A DNA stretch of 64,000 nucleotides from Epilithonimonas lactis (GTDB lineage: Bacteria; Bacteroidota; Bacteroidia; Flavobacteriales; Weeksellaceae), in contig NZ_FOFI01000004.1 in assembly GCF_900110605.1 (NCBI RefSeq), positions 347,943 to 411,942 of the forward strand. Direction: 5' to 3'. Below, piece by piece: positions 49,511 through 57,691 of this stretch. Numbering within the stretch: position 1 is the first letter of the stretch; each line of letters begins with the position of its first letter. Under the pieces are notes generated by a model. The model did not search any database. It saw only the letters and a program-made list of their open reading frames with translations, and was not told the DNA's origin. Both the position numbers and the translations under genes were made by a program.

Positions 49511-50332
49511 CTACGCCTCAATAAACTCCAAAAGGTCTTTATTAATCGTCGCTGCTTCCGTAGTCGGCATTCCATGAGGGAAACCCGGATAGGTTTTTAT
49601 CGTTCCGTTTTTCAATAATTTAATTGATTTCAAAGCGGCATTTTGGTAAGGCACAATCTGATCGTCTTCACCGTGAAGCACCAAAACCGGAATATCAACA
49701 TTTTTCAAATCATCTCTGAAATCAGTCTCAGAAAACGCCTTGATTCCGTCGTAATGCGCTAAGATTCCGCCCATCATTCCCTGTCTCCACCAGTTTCTTT
49801 GTATACCTTCTTTCACATCTGCGCCTTCTCTGTTGTAGCCGTAGAAAGGAATGGTCAAATCGATGTAAAACTGCTGTCTGTTGTTTAAAGTCTGGTCTCT
49901 GATACCATCAAAAACGGACATCGGAACACCATCAGGATTACTATCGCTCGCTACCATAATTGGCGGAACAGCACTGATTAAAACTGCCTTTTTCGCTCTT
50001 CCATTCGCATATTTATTCACATAACGGATAACTTCACCACCACCTGTTGAGTGACCGATGTGAACCACGTCTTTCAGGTCAAGGAATTCTACCAACTCTG
50101 CTGCGTCAGAAGCATACTGCTCAATCGTGTGATTGTAAATATCCTGGCTGGAACGGCCGTGACCTCTTCTGTCGTGCGTCACCACTCTGTAACCTCTTTG
50201 AAGGAAGAAGATCACCTGTGCATCCCAGTCATCTGATGATAAAGGCCAGCCGTGGTGAAACATCAAAACTGGTCCTTCGCCTTGGTCTTTGTAGAAGATC
50301 TCTGTTCCGTCTTTTAATTTTAGTGTGCTCAT
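49511..50332 (-). CDS. Alpha/beta hydrolase (non-haem chloroperoxidase/arylesterase type)
   Basis: A 273-residue cytoplasmic hydrolase resembling the cofactor-free haloperoxidase/aryl esterase group. Catalytic triad: nucleophile Ser in VHIGHSTGGG (near 95), Asp in LVLHGEDDQIVP (near 226) and His in FPHGMPTTEA (near 254). The oxyanion region is FHHGWPLSSDDWDAQ, and THDRRGHGRSSQ is the typical loop. Such enzymes hydrolyse esters and can form peracids with peroxide. It opens the oxidative-stress island but does not show the 27-bp promoter block; a TACATTTG -7-like element lies at 50394-50401. Confidence 0.88.
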   Translation of the reverse strand: MSTLKLKDGTEIFYKDQGEGPVLMFHHGWPLSSDDWDAQVIFFLQRGYRVVTHDRRGHGRSSQDIYNHTIEQYASDAAELVEFLDLKDVVHIGHSTGGGEVIRYVNKYANGRAKKAVLISAVPPIMVASDSNPDGVPMSVFDGIRDQTLNNRQQFYIDLTIPFYGYNREGADVKEGIQRNWWRQGMMGGILAHYDGIKAFSETDFRDDLKNVDIPVLVLHGEDDQIVPYQNAALKSIKLLKNGTIKTYPGFPHGMPTTEAATINKDLLEFIEA

Positions 50333-50466
50333 AATTTAATTTTTTAATGTTGTGATTAATTTATTTTAATATTTTGTTGTCTTAATTCTTTAGCAAATGT
50401 AGGATGCTTCAATTCGTTTCCCGTTCATCTAGTTTAATATCGTACATTTTTTGATGATTTTTATTT

Positions 50467-50571
50467 GGGCAGCTATTTCCGCCTTCCGTTCCCAATCTTT
50501 TTTGCTCGACGATTTCAGTTCAGTAGAACTCGAAGCCACGCAAAAAAGGATTTCCACTCAAGTCGGGCTGC
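50467..50571 (+). repeat. Dispersed repeat R1, subtype B, copy 1
   Basis: A 105-bp element starting GGGCAGCTATTTCCGCC and ending AGTCGGGCTGC, with TTTTTTGC/GCAAAAAA inner arms as in subtype A. The outer arms GCAGC/GCTGC are complementary to each other and differ together from subtype A, as expected for a conserved hairpin. The rest of the 345-bp gap 50333-50677 holds no gene. Confidence 0.7.
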
Positions 50572-50677
50572 AGTTTCAGTGTAAAACACGATTTGATTTC
50601 AGAAAGTAGCTTAGGTGTTCTTCTTTACGTTATGATAGAAACTTAAAATTTCTCAAGTGTCAAAAGTTCTCGTGATT

Positions 50678-51196
50678 TTAACTCTCAGTATTCTCCCTCA
50701 AAAGTTCAAACAAATCCTCCGCGCCACCATCGAATTTCTTTCCATTCACGAAGAAAGAAGGCGTTCCGTTCACGCCACTCATAATTCCGCTTTCAAAATC
50801 TGAGGCAACCTTATCTGCCAGTTCAGTACTTTCCAAATCTTTTTCAAATTGAGGAATGTTCAGTTTTAAATGTTCCGCCAATTTCACTAATAAGTTCTCA
50901 TTCAAATCTCTCTGGTTTTCATAAATGGCATCGTGCATTTCCCAGAATTTCCCCTGAAGATTGGCCGCTTCCGCTGCGATGGCCGCCGGTCTCGCGTATT
51001 GATGCATTTCAGACAATGGAAAGTTTCTGAAAACAAATTTGATTTGACTTCCAAATTCTTTCATCAATTCTTTCAGAACCGGATAAGCGGCGCCACAGTA
51101 TGGACATTGATAATCGCCGTACTCTACGATAACGAGGTAGGCTTCTAAGTTGCCTTGTGCGTGGTCAGTGTTGCTGACCGATGGTTTTAGTGACAT
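50678..51196 (-). CDS. DsbA family thioredoxin-domain protein (cytoplasmic)
   Basis: A 172-residue DsbA/FrnE-like protein without a signal peptide. The active site is EYGDYQCPYCGAAYP (Cys33, Cys36), with a helical insert (60-130) and the cis-Pro loop GVNGTPSFFVNGKKFDGG. It is last of four genes: oxalate decarboxylase, DUF1275, peroxiredoxin and this (3-bp gap from the peroxiredoxin). A thiol-disulfide role in the cytoplasm under oxidative stress, perhaps reducing the adjacent peroxiredoxin, is inferred. Confidence 0.88.
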   Translation of the reverse strand: MSLKPSVSNTDHAQGNLEAYLVIVEYGDYQCPYCGAAYPVLKELMKEFGSQIKFVFRNFPLSEMHQYARPAAIAAEAANLQGKFWEMHDAIYENQRDLNENLLVKLAEHLKLNIPQFEKDLESTELADKVASDFESGIMSGVNGTPSFFVNGKKFDGGAEDLFELLRENTES

Positions 51197-51199
51197 AAT

Positions 51200-51661
51200 T
51201 TATTTTGTGTTAAGGGTTTCTAAAGCGTCTAAAATTCCGTCTGCACCAGGATTGATGGCCGTTGGTGATAGATAACTCCATTCGATGATGCCATCTTTGT
51301 TGATGACGAACAGTGCGCGTTTACATTCACCTTCTTCCTCATCATAAACACCATATTTCTTGGCAATTTCTCCTTTCGCTTCAAAGTCTGCGAGTAAAGG
51401 GAAGTGTAAATTTCTGGATTGGGCAAATGCAAGATGACACCATTTGCTGTCCACAGAAATTCCGAAAATCTCTGCATCGTATTTCTTAAAAAACTTCAGA
51501 GTTTCATTGTACAAAGCCATCTGGTCGCTGCAAACCGGACTCCAGTCGGCGGGATAAAAAGCAAGGATGACATTCTTTCCTTTGAATTCGGAGAGTGTAA
51601 TTTTCTGGTCTGGCGTTGCGTACAATGTAAAATCTGGAGCAACATCGTTTTTCTGTAACAT
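51200..51661 (-). CDS. Peroxiredoxin / redoxin domain protein
   Basis: A 153-residue AhpC/TSA-type peroxiredoxin. The peroxidatic Cys is in FYPADWSPVCSDQMALY (near 44), with Thr replaced by Ser in the PxxxS/TxxC motif; a second Cys in VDSKWCHLAF (near 79) and one in EEGECKRALF could resolve the disulfide. It is distinct from the longer 2-Cys enzyme at 7227. Gaps to the neighbouring DUF1275 and DsbA-like genes are 4 and 3 bp, so translation is coupled. Confidence 0.9.
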   Translation of the reverse strand: MLQKNDVAPDFTLYATPDQKITLSEFKGKNVILAFYPADWSPVCSDQMALYNETLKFFKKYDAEIFGISVDSKWCHLAFAQSRNLHFPLLADFEAKGEIAKKYGVYDEEEGECKRALFVINKDGIIEWSYLSPTAINPGADGILDALETLNTK

Positions 51662-51665
51662 AATA

Positions 51666-52367
51666 TTAGTTTTTAGCGTTAATTTTTGAAATCAATACTC
51701 CGCAAATCATCAGTAGTAATGCAGGAATCATCAAAGACCATTTTCCAAAATAATCGAGTAGGAAAGGAGCGATAAACGCACCCGATAAAAATCCTATCCA
51801 CAAAAGCAAGAGATGAATGGCATTGGATTGATATTCCTTTTTTTCTGCTTTATCTTTCGTCATCGTCAGCATTGCGGTGTTCTTTGCCAGGCTGTTCAAA
51901 GTTCCAGTCACAAAATCTGTATTCACCTTTTGGTTTCCTACAGAAGTTACAATCGTGTTCATCATTCCCATTGAAAATCCGACGATTGCAATGGATAACA
52001 GATTATTGATATCATAAAAATAAGCAATAATTGAATAGAAAATTAGAATTCCGGAAACTATATAAAATGTTAATATTTGGTTCTTAATCCGCTTCCATAA
52101 TGAAACGCAGGTTCCAACATAAATTCCTGTTAGAAAACAACTTATGACTGTAATTGATGTAATAATGATTCCGTACTTTCCTGTTGAAAGTGCGGCTCCC
52201 AATGAAGTGGTATTTCCACTCATAAAAGAGACATACGTTTTCCACTGAATCAATCCTGTTGCATCGATATATCCTGCAATCAAAGCCAGAAATACGGCCA
52301 ATCTCTCCTGCATCTTAATCGAATCAGATGAAACGGAAGAGGTTGTTTTGATGCCGGAATTATCCAT
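51666..52367 (-). CDS. DUF1275 (YoaK) family membrane protein, paralogue 1
   Basis: A 233-residue protein with about six membrane segments. Family motifs: AGYIDATGLIQWKTYVSFMSGNTTSLG near 35 and MGMMNTIVTSVGNQKVNTDFVTGTLN near 135. The function of DUF1275 is unknown; the B. subtilis member is YoaK. It sits second in the oxalate-decarboxylase operon (25 bp after it). A second, diverged copy (53726-54403) lies in the next operon, which carries the same promoter block. Confidence 0.87.
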   Translation of the reverse strand: MDNSGIKTTSSVSSDSIKMQERLAVFLALIAGYIDATGLIQWKTYVSFMSGNTTSLGAALSTGKYGIIITSITVISCFLTGIYVGTCVSLWKRIKNQILTFYIVSGILIFYSIIAYFYDINNLLSIAIVGFSMGMMNTIVTSVGNQKVNTDFVTGTLNSLAKNTAMLTMTKDKAEKKEYQSNAIHLLLLWIGFLSGAFIAPFLLDYFGKWSLMIPALLLMICGVLISKINAKN

Positions 52368-52392
52368 TCTTTAGAGAGATTGAGTTCTAATC

Positions 52393-53439
52393 TTATTTCT
52401 TAGGCTGAATAAAAACTTTCTCAGCCGGGAAGTTCTCAATTTCACCTTCTTTCAAACCAAAATTAGTAATGACGACATCTTTTGGATTTCCCGCCAGCCA
52501 TTCACTCAAATCAATCGATTCGTATTTTCCGCTGTTGAAACCAATCAGAATTCTACAAACCGTGTCGCCTGTATTTTTGATGTAATGTCCGGCTCCCATT
52601 GGAACATAACCTACATCTCCGGCACTGAACTGCTCGGTAACACAATTGGATTCTGCAAGAAAAACTGACATCTCAGCTTGTCCTGAAATAAAATATTGCC
52701 ATTCGTCCGCATTCGGATGCCAGTGCATTTCTCTCAAAGCGCCCGGCTGAAGTTCCAAAATAGAACCAGACATTGTACTGCTGATTGGGAATTCTTTACT
52801 CGTCACCAATCTTTGCAAACCTCCGCCCGGAACAATTCTCGGTTGTTGAGAATGCAAAGGATAACGGTGAAAACTCGTCAATTCGATGTCAGATTCGTTC
52901 GGGCGAGTTTCAGCAACGAAAGACATCTCGTCAGGAACAATTCCGGCTGCGAAATACGCTTCTTTCTGAGGCAAGGCCGCTACTTCTTCTAAAGTTAAAT
53001 TTAAATTCTGAGCGACAATTTCCGGTGGTACAGACGAAACAAAATCAGTCACGCTGAACGTATGGTCTTCGGAAAAATTACCGTTGTCAAAAATCAAAAT
53101 GAAATGACATTCCTCCGTTCCTGTTGCCTGAATCGAGTGACCGTAACCTTTTGGAAAATACCAAACATCGCCCGGCTCAAAATTGTCTGTATAGCTATGT
53201 CCGTCCGGATGGATAATCGTGGTACGAACCGTTCCCGAAATCACGTAAGCCCATTCCGCCGCGTTGGCGTGCCAGTGTAACTCTCGCATACTTCCCGGTT
53301 GCAGTCTCATAGAAACGCCTGCAATACCGATAGATGCTGGGAAATCTTTTACGGACGCACCTCTTGTAGTTCCGCCGTCGTTGGTTCTTGGTTCTTTTTT
53401 TTCTAATTCGTATTTGAAACTTAATGATGCAGTATTCAT
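52393..53439 (-). CDS. Bicupin oxalate decarboxylase family protein
   Basis: A 348-residue bicupin. Cupin 1 has ELHWHANAAEWAYVISG and GDVWYFPKGYGHSIQ; cupin 2 has REMHWHPNADEWQYFISG and GDVGYVPMGAGHYIK, so both Mn-binding His3Glu sites are complete. After cupin 1 comes NFSEDHTFSVTDF; in B. subtilis OxdC the corresponding lid SENSTF carries the Glu that marks decarboxylase over oxidase activity, and that Glu is kept here. No signal peptide. The likely reaction is oxalate to formate and CO2 in the cytoplasm, as in acid or oxidative stress. First gene of a four-gene operon with the 27-bp promoter block upstream. Confidence 0.9.
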   Translation of the reverse strand: MNTASLSFKYELEKKEPRTNDGGTTRGASVKDFPASIGIAGVSMRLQPGSMRELHWHANAAEWAYVISGTVRTTIIHPDGHSYTDNFEPGDVWYFPKGYGHSIQATGTEECHFILIFDNGNFSEDHTFSVTDFVSSVPPEIVAQNLNLTLEEVAALPQKEAYFAAGIVPDEMSFVAETRPNESDIELTSFHRYPLHSQQPRIVPGGGLQRLVTSKEFPISSTMSGSILELQPGALREMHWHPNADEWQYFISGQAEMSVFLAESNCVTEQFSAGDVGYVPMGAGHYIKNTGDTVCRILIGFNSGKYESIDLSEWLAGNPKDVVITNFGLKEGEIENFPAEKVFIQPKK

Positions 53440-53485
53440 AATGATAAGTTTTTGTGATGAATGATAGTTTGTCTTTATTTCTACT

Positions 53486-53548
53486 GTAAAGCTACCTCGG
53501 AATCAAGGGGTTTTGAAGTGCTTTTCGGTGAATAGGCAAAATGAGTCG
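53486..53548 (-). promoter_or_regulatory. Shared stress promoter, copy A (oxalate decarboxylase operon)
   Basis: On the minus strand, a 27-bp block (53522-53548), a 27-nt spacer and TAGCTTTAC (53486-53494) as the -7 element; the ATG is 46 nt further. On the plus strand the block reads TTTTCGGTGAATAGGCAA then AATGAGTCG. Two other promoters in the window have the same block at the same distance. No -33 TTTG at normal spacing, which fits an activator-dependent promoter. Confidence 0.7.
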
Positions 53549-53667
53549 GTGGGAATTTGAAAGGAGTAGTTGGTGTCTTTAGGTAAAGAAAATTGATGAG
53601 AGATAAAAAGACTTTCACTTCAAATTTTATTAATTGAAAAACTCCTAATGATGTTGATTTTTAACAA

Positions 53668-53701
53668 TAAAAAAATCCTTCACAATTTTACTTGAGAAGG
53701 A
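53668..53701 (-). terminator. Terminator of the SRPBCC-lipocalin-oxidoreductase-DUF1275 operon
   Basis: A short stem TCCTTC/GAAGGA (53676-53681, 53696-53701) with a 14-nt loop, followed on the minus strand by a T-run (A53669-53675). It is 24 bp past the stop at 53726. Confidence 0.5.
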
Positions 53702-53725
53702 CGATTATTTAAATGATAAAAGAAT

Positions 53726-54403
53726 TTATTGCAATGATAAAGATTCTTTTCTTGTAGGTATTATGTAGTAAGCAGAAATCAAAATACCCGGAATCAACAT
53801 TGAAACCAATCCGAAACGAGCAGAAATCAAAGCGCCAAAGACACATCCAATCAAAAAACCTGTCAGAAGTACCAATGATTTCCTTAGTTCTACTAATTTT
53901 TCAAGGGTATGTTGTGTAGAGATGTAATTGAAAAAATCAAGGATGGCTTTGGTTACATTGCCTGTCATTACTGTCGTCGGACCAAAAGCAGAATTGGCGT
54001 ATAAACGGGTTACCGTATTCTGGATTCCCATCGAAAAGACAATCAGCATCAGCATAGAATGATACGTAAATCCTGTTGCAATATGATTTTGTTTTAATAA
54101 AAAAGCAATACAACCTGCAACAATCAAAAATATGCCGATGGCTGCAAATATTCCTTTTTCATTTTTATAAAGGCTATCCATTTTTCTGGTCAAGATGACT
54201 GCCATTATGAAAACGGGAAAGCTGGCAAGATTGCTAAAATCACGCAATTGCGGGTGGTTCGATAATTTGTAAGCAAAAACCACAAAATTTCCTGTGATAT
54301 GGGCAGAGAATAATCCATCTGCAACCGTAAAGGTGCTTGTATCCACAAAACCTGCACTGAAAGCCATAATCAGGGACGAATAGAAGACCGCATCTCTTTT
54401 CAT
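53726..54403 (-). CDS. DUF1275 (YoaK) family membrane protein, paralogue 2
   Basis: A 225-residue six-segment membrane protein. Motifs: AFSAGFVDTSTFTVADGLFSAHITGN near 15 and SMGIQNTVTRLYANSAFGPTTVMTGN near 123. It is last of four genes (SRPBCC-like, lipocalin, quinone oxidoreductase, this), 23 bp after the oxidoreductase. It is clearly diverged from paralogue 1 at 51666-52367, so the duplication is old or one copy was acquired separately. The substrate is unknown. Confidence 0.87.
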   Translation of the reverse strand: MKRDAVFYSSLIMAFSAGFVDTSTFTVADGLFSAHITGNFVVFAYKLSNHPQLRDFSNLASFPVFIMAVILTRKMDSLYKNEKGIFAAIGIFLIVAGCIAFLLKQNHIATGFTYHSMLMLIVFSMGIQNTVTRLYANSAFGPTTVMTGNVTKAILDFFNYISTQHTLEKLVELRKSLVLLTGFLIGCVFGALISARFGLVSMLIPGILISAYYIIPTRKESLSLQ

Positions 54404-54426
54404 TGGTTATCAGTTTTAAATTTCTA

Positions 54427-55395
54427 CTATCTCACAAGAATAATCTTTCCTGTGTGAGAACCGTCTTCAAGCAATCTGTGCGCTTCCGCAGCTTCTGAAA
54501 AAGGAAATGTTTTGAAAATGACAGGTTTGAATTTTTTAGATTCAATCAAAGGCCAGACATTTTTCTGAATTTCTTTAGCCAATTGTTTTTTGAATTCATA
54601 TTCACGGCTTCTCAAAGTACTTCCTGTAACGGTTAGGCGTTTGGTCATCACTTTCCAAATGTCTAAATCTACGTGACTGCCACTTACCGCATTGATGTGA
54701 ACCAATCTGCCTTCAGGTTTCAGAATGTTGATGTTTTTAGCAAGATAATCACCGCCAATCATATCCAGAATGACGTCGACGCCTTCATCTTGCAATTCAG
54801 TTTCAAAATTCTGGGTTTTATAATTAATGTAAGAATCTGCGCCAAGTTCAATACATTTCTGGCCTTTTTCATCCGAACCAACCGTGACAATTACTTTTGA
54901 ACCCAATGCGTGAGCAATCTGAATTCCCGTGATTCCAATTCCGCTGTTTCCGCCGTGGAGCAAAAGGGTTTCTCCAGGTTGAAGATTTCCTCTCTGAAAA
55001 ACATTAGACCAAACGGTAAAGACTGTTTCTGGTAAACTTGCCGCCTCAGCAAAATTTAAATCTGCCGGAACCGGTAAACATTGACCTTCTCTCACGCTAA
55101 CGTACTCTGCATAACCGCCACCAGAGAGAAGTGCACAGACTTTGTCGCCAACGGTAAAATCTACGACATCGGGTCCGCATTTTACAATGGTTCCGGCGAC
55201 TTCCAATCCTGGAATTTCTGCAGCAACACCTTCAGGAGCAGGATAATTTCCTTCACGCTGGAAAACATCTGGACGGTTGATTCCTGCGGCTTTCACTTCG
55301 ATTAAAACCTCGTCTCTGGATATTTCTGGAGTAGGGTAATCCTGCAATTCCAATACATCAGGACCTCCAGGTTTTGTAATAACGATTGCTTTCAT
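54427..55395 (-). CDS. NAD(P)H-quinone oxidoreductase, PIG3 type (medium-chain dehydrogenase fold)
   Basis: The start at ATG 55395 (MKAIVITKPGGPDVLEL) gives 322 residues and fits the family; a longer frame from 55425 overlaps the lipocalin gene. It belongs to the zinc-independent quinone oxidoreductase group: GINRPDVFQREGNYP near 43, the NADPH motif LLHGGNSGIGITGIQIA near 143 (the PIG3 GxSGxG variant) and the C-terminal FPFSEAAEAHRLLEDG. It probably reduces quinones or other electrophiles with NADPH during oxidative stress. Third gene of the operon. Confidence 0.88.
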   Translation of the reverse strand: MKAIVITKPGGPDVLELQDYPTPEISRDEVLIEVKAAGINRPDVFQREGNYPAPEGVAAEIPGLEVAGTIVKCGPDVVDFTVGDKVCALLSGGGYAEYVSVREGQCLPVPADLNFAEAASLPETVFTVWSNVFQRGNLQPGETLLLHGGNSGIGITGIQIAHALGSKVIVTVGSDEKGQKCIELGADSYINYKTQNFETELQDEGVDVILDMIGGDYLAKNINILKPEGRLVHINAVSGSHVDLDIWKVMTKRLTVTGSTLRSREYEFKKQLAKEIQKNVWPLIESKKFKPVIFKTFPFSEAAEAHRLLEDGSHTGKIILVR

Positions 55396-55421
55396 TTTTT
55401 TAATTTTAATATCAGATTCTT

Positions 55422-55865
55422 TCAAACTCTCTTCCAGGTCAGTTGATGAGTCACCAATCGTAAATTGCTGGTGAATGGTTTCTCACTTTCTAGATGCAGA
55501 AAACCATCTTTAAAGATAACGATTCTATTCTGCGTTTGCCCCGTCCAGTTGGGAAAAAGTGAGATATACATCGTGTGACTCACCAGCTGTTTTTCATCAT
55601 CCGTTTTGAACGGCCCCGAATACGCAAGATAGGTTGAACCTTCCTGTGTATATTCTTCCGGCGTAGCATTGGTCCAATGTTCCTGATGAAAGTTTTCCCG
55701 ATGCGTATCCATAATTTGTGCCGACATAAAGCCGTCAGGATTATACATAATCAGACCTTTCGGATTCTCACCCATTGGATGGGTAATTGCTCCGCCGCCG
55801 ACAGGAACTTCGATGAGTTCTACCAAAGTCCAGGTTCCTAATAGTTTTTCAAAAAGTGTTTCCAT
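55422..55865 (-). CDS. Lipocalin-like domain protein
   Basis: A 147-residue protein with a lipocalin-like (Lipocalin_5) beta-barrel: LLGTWTLVELIEVPVGGG near 8, GENPKGLIMYNPDGFMSAQIM near 30, YLAYSGPFKTDDEKQLVSHTMYISLFPNW and the terminal strand LRLVTHQLTWKRV. No signal peptide, so it acts in the cytoplasm. Lipocalins bind small hydrophobic molecules; in this operon (SRPBCC-like protein, quinone reductase) binding of a quinone- or lipid-like compound is plausible but unproven. Confidence 0.82.
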   Translation of the reverse strand: METLFEKLLGTWTLVELIEVPVGGGAITHPMGENPKGLIMYNPDGFMSAQIMDTHRENFHQEHWTNATPEEYTQEGSTYLAYSGPFKTDDEKQLVSHTMYISLFPNWTGQTQNRIVIFKDGFLHLESEKPFTSNLRLVTHQLTWKRV

Positions 55866-55917
55866 AACTTTGAAATGAAATGAGCGTACCGAGATACGCC
55901 CATTATGTTTTTTTGAA

Positions 55918-56475
55918 TTAGAAAGGTTGGTTATATTTTCCGGTCAACGCTTTGTTTTCGATACTTTTTGCAAAATTGGGCGTTTCTTCATGGTTGTGGG
56001 CGTCGGAAGCAGCTTGTCTGGAAGCGGCTGCATCAGCAAGATTCACGTTGTGTTCTTTCAGATATTCGAACATTTCAGGAGTTGCAGTGGCGTGGATTTC
56101 GTTGGTGTACAACGTCGTGTTATCATCGATTTTTGTGGCTTTTAGTTCCCATAAAACCTGAACCTTGGTACGGCCGCCTTTGGTGATGGAATCTGAGATG
56201 GATAACATTCTGCAGTAATCCGGACGGTGTTCAACGGCAACATAATGCTGCACCATCAAAGCATCCCCGATTGTTTCGACGTTTAGAGAAACCGGTTCGC
56301 CATCATACGTGGTCGAAATGGCTGCTCCAATATGTTGCGTAGAGCATCTTTGATATTCTGCGTCGGGAAGATTGAGTAACCAATCTGCAATATTTACTTT
56401 CTCGATTGGGGCATTGATAATCGCTGTAACGGTTGAGTGAGACAATGCGTTTTCTGGTGTTTGAATAATTTCCAT
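55918..56475 (-). CDS. SRPBCC/START-like protein, tentative
   Basis: A 185-residue cytoplasmic protein I do not recognise with certainty. The pattern AIINAPIEKVNIADWLLNLPDAEY, STTYDGEPVSLNVETIGDALMVQHYV and VLWELKATKIDDNTTLYTNEIHATA resembles a helix-grip (SRPBCC) ligand-binding fold. An Asn/His-rich C-terminal stretch follows (ASDAHNHEETPNFAKS). It is the first gene of the four-gene operon and the one next to the 27-bp block and the 41-bp repeat array, so it is likely the most strongly regulated. Confidence 0.55.
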   Translation of the reverse strand: MEIIQTPENALSHSTVTAIINAPIEKVNIADWLLNLPDAEYQRCSTQHIGAAISTTYDGEPVSLNVETIGDALMVQHYVAVEHRPDYCRMLSISDSITKGGRTKVQVLWELKATKIDDNTTLYTNEIHATATPEMFEYLKEHNVNLADAAASRQAASDAHNHEETPNFAKSIENKALTGKYNQPF

Positions 56476-56525
56476 AATGTTTTAATTTTAAGTGTTTAAA
56501 TTATTTATTTGATTAATTTGATAGT

Positions 56526-56588
56526 GTAAAGCTACTCACCACTGATGTCAAAATCAATTGAGATTCGATGAACAGGCAGAAAGTGTCG
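56526..56588 (-). promoter_or_regulatory. Shared stress promoter, copy B (SRPBCC-lipocalin operon)
   Basis: Minus-strand order: block 56562-56588, a 27-nt spacer, TAGCTTTAC (56526-56534), then ATG at 56475. The block on the plus strand reads GATTCGATGAACAGGCAG then AAAGTGTCG. The 41-bp tandem array begins 17 bp beyond the block. Confidence 0.7.
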
Positions 56589-56605
56589 TTTGAAATTTGA
56601 AATAG

Positions 56606-57057
56606 AAAGTTGTTTCGTTACAAAACCCTCGATTTGCGACATAAGTAAAAGTTGATTTGTTTCCCGCAGACCGTGGGAGACTTCCGCCAAAGTTGTTTTG
56701 TTACAAAACGTTTGATTTGTGACCAAAGTAAAAGTCATTTGGTTACAAAACGGTCGTTTTGAGACTTCTGCCAAAGTTGTGCAGGTTACAAAACGGTAGT
56801 CGTGAGCAATGGTAAAGTTGTTTTGCTTTAAACAAGCTGTTTTGGAGAAAACAAAATGTGTTTTAATTTAAACAAATTGTTTTGAGAGAATGCAAGTTGT
56901 GTTTTAGTCTAAACGGGTTGTTTTGAGGAAAAACAAATTGAGTTTTAGTTTAAACGGGTTGTTTAAAGAAAATACAAGTTGTGTTTTATTCTAAACGGAT
57001 TGATTTGAGAGAATGCAAGTTGAGTTTTAGTCTAAACAGGTTGTTTGAGAAAGCATT
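56606..57057. repeat. Array of about eleven degenerate 41-bp tandem direct repeats
   Basis: Units start at 56606, 56647, 56689, 56730, 56773, 56814, about 56854, 56894, 56935, 56976 and 57017; the period is 41 bp, with a 42-bp and a 43-bp unit near the left end. The right five are most alike: each has AAGTTG(T/A)GTTTTA, then TAAACGGGTTG, then TTTGAGAGAATGC. The left units carry GTTACAAAACGG in place of the TAAACGGG part. There are no unique spacers, so it is not CRISPR, and no conserved frame. It lies between the minus-strand monooxygenase gene and promoter copy B. Confidence 0.8.
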
Positions 57058-57064
57058 AAAATAA

Positions 57065-57098
57065 AAAATCCATCCCTGTTTTGTTTGAGACGGATTTT
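57065..57098 (-). terminator. Terminator of the monooxygenase-like gene
   Basis: Stem AAAATCC/GGATTTT (57065-57071, 57092-57098), extended by partly paired TC and GA positions, with an A/T tract on the outside. It lies 19 bp past the stop at 57117. Confidence 0.5.
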
Positions 57099-57116
57099 AT
57101 ATAAAATCGAATATTC

Positions 57117-57668
57117 TTATTTATAAAGCCACTTCCTAATCAACTTCGTATAATTCGGCATCACCACGTAAATCACCAGGAAAACCAGACAGCCTGTACT
57201 GACCAAAGTGTCAAAATACCGATTGGCAGGAATATTCATTAATCGTAAGGAGGGCAATAACAACAATTGCATCAGCAATGATAAAGGATAGATGGCAGAC
57301 CAGGTTGCCAGATATTGTTTCCAGCGAACCGGAACTTTGTTGTCTGTTTTTTCGCCGTAAAATAGAAAATCCAGACCGGATTTGATTTCGTAATTGTCTT
57401 CTTTTGTGAATAACGGATGGGCTTTGTCAATCAATTTTCTTCTGGTATCAGATTCCATCCAGTTTCGGAGATTCTCAATCGTATCAAAGCGAATGATGAC
57501 GGTGTAAACAAACGTCAGATTCGGAATCGGGCGCACGATTTGCCAGTCGATAAAACCTTTTGCACTTTTGGAAACGGGCAGAATTTCATCGAGCCATTTT
57601 TCGTATTCGGATTGTTTGCCGTCGAGAACGTGGTGCGTGATGACCACCGATGCGCCTTGAGTTTCCAT
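57117..57668 (-). CDS. Antibiotic biosynthesis monooxygenase (ABM) domain protein with C-terminal membrane segments
   Basis: A 183-residue protein. The N-terminal ferredoxin-like ABM domain (about 5-95): VVITHHVLDGKQSEYEKWLDEI, FIDWQIVRP and FDTIENLRNWMESDTRRKL. The C-terminal part (115-183) has two membrane segments (AIYPLSLLMQLLLLPSL; FDTLVSTGCLVFLVIYVVM), the layout of membrane-anchored ABM proteins related to YgiN/YhgC. Such proteins may act on quinones or haem-like compounds. The histidine kinase gene ends 23 bp upstream, so it is probably expressed with the kinase. Confidence 0.83.
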   Translation of the reverse strand: METQGASVVITHHVLDGKQSEYEKWLDEILPVSKSAKGFIDWQIVRPIPNLTFVYTVIIRFDTIENLRNWMESDTRRKLIDKAHPLFTKEDNYEIKSGLDFLFYGEKTDNKVPVRWKQYLATWSAIYPLSLLMQLLLLPSLRLMNIPANRYFDTLVSTGCLVFLVIYVVMPNYTKLIRKWLYK

Positions 57669-57691
57669 AATGAAATTGGTTTTTAATTAAT

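Noticed and set aside
56532..56774. 80-codon minus-strand frame inside the tandem array
   Set aside because: It reads through promoter copy B and several repeat units; its residues simply reflect the repeat words.
56606..57057. CRISPR array
   Set aside because: The 41-bp units repeat along their entire length and follow each other directly; there are no unique spacers and no cas genes in the window.
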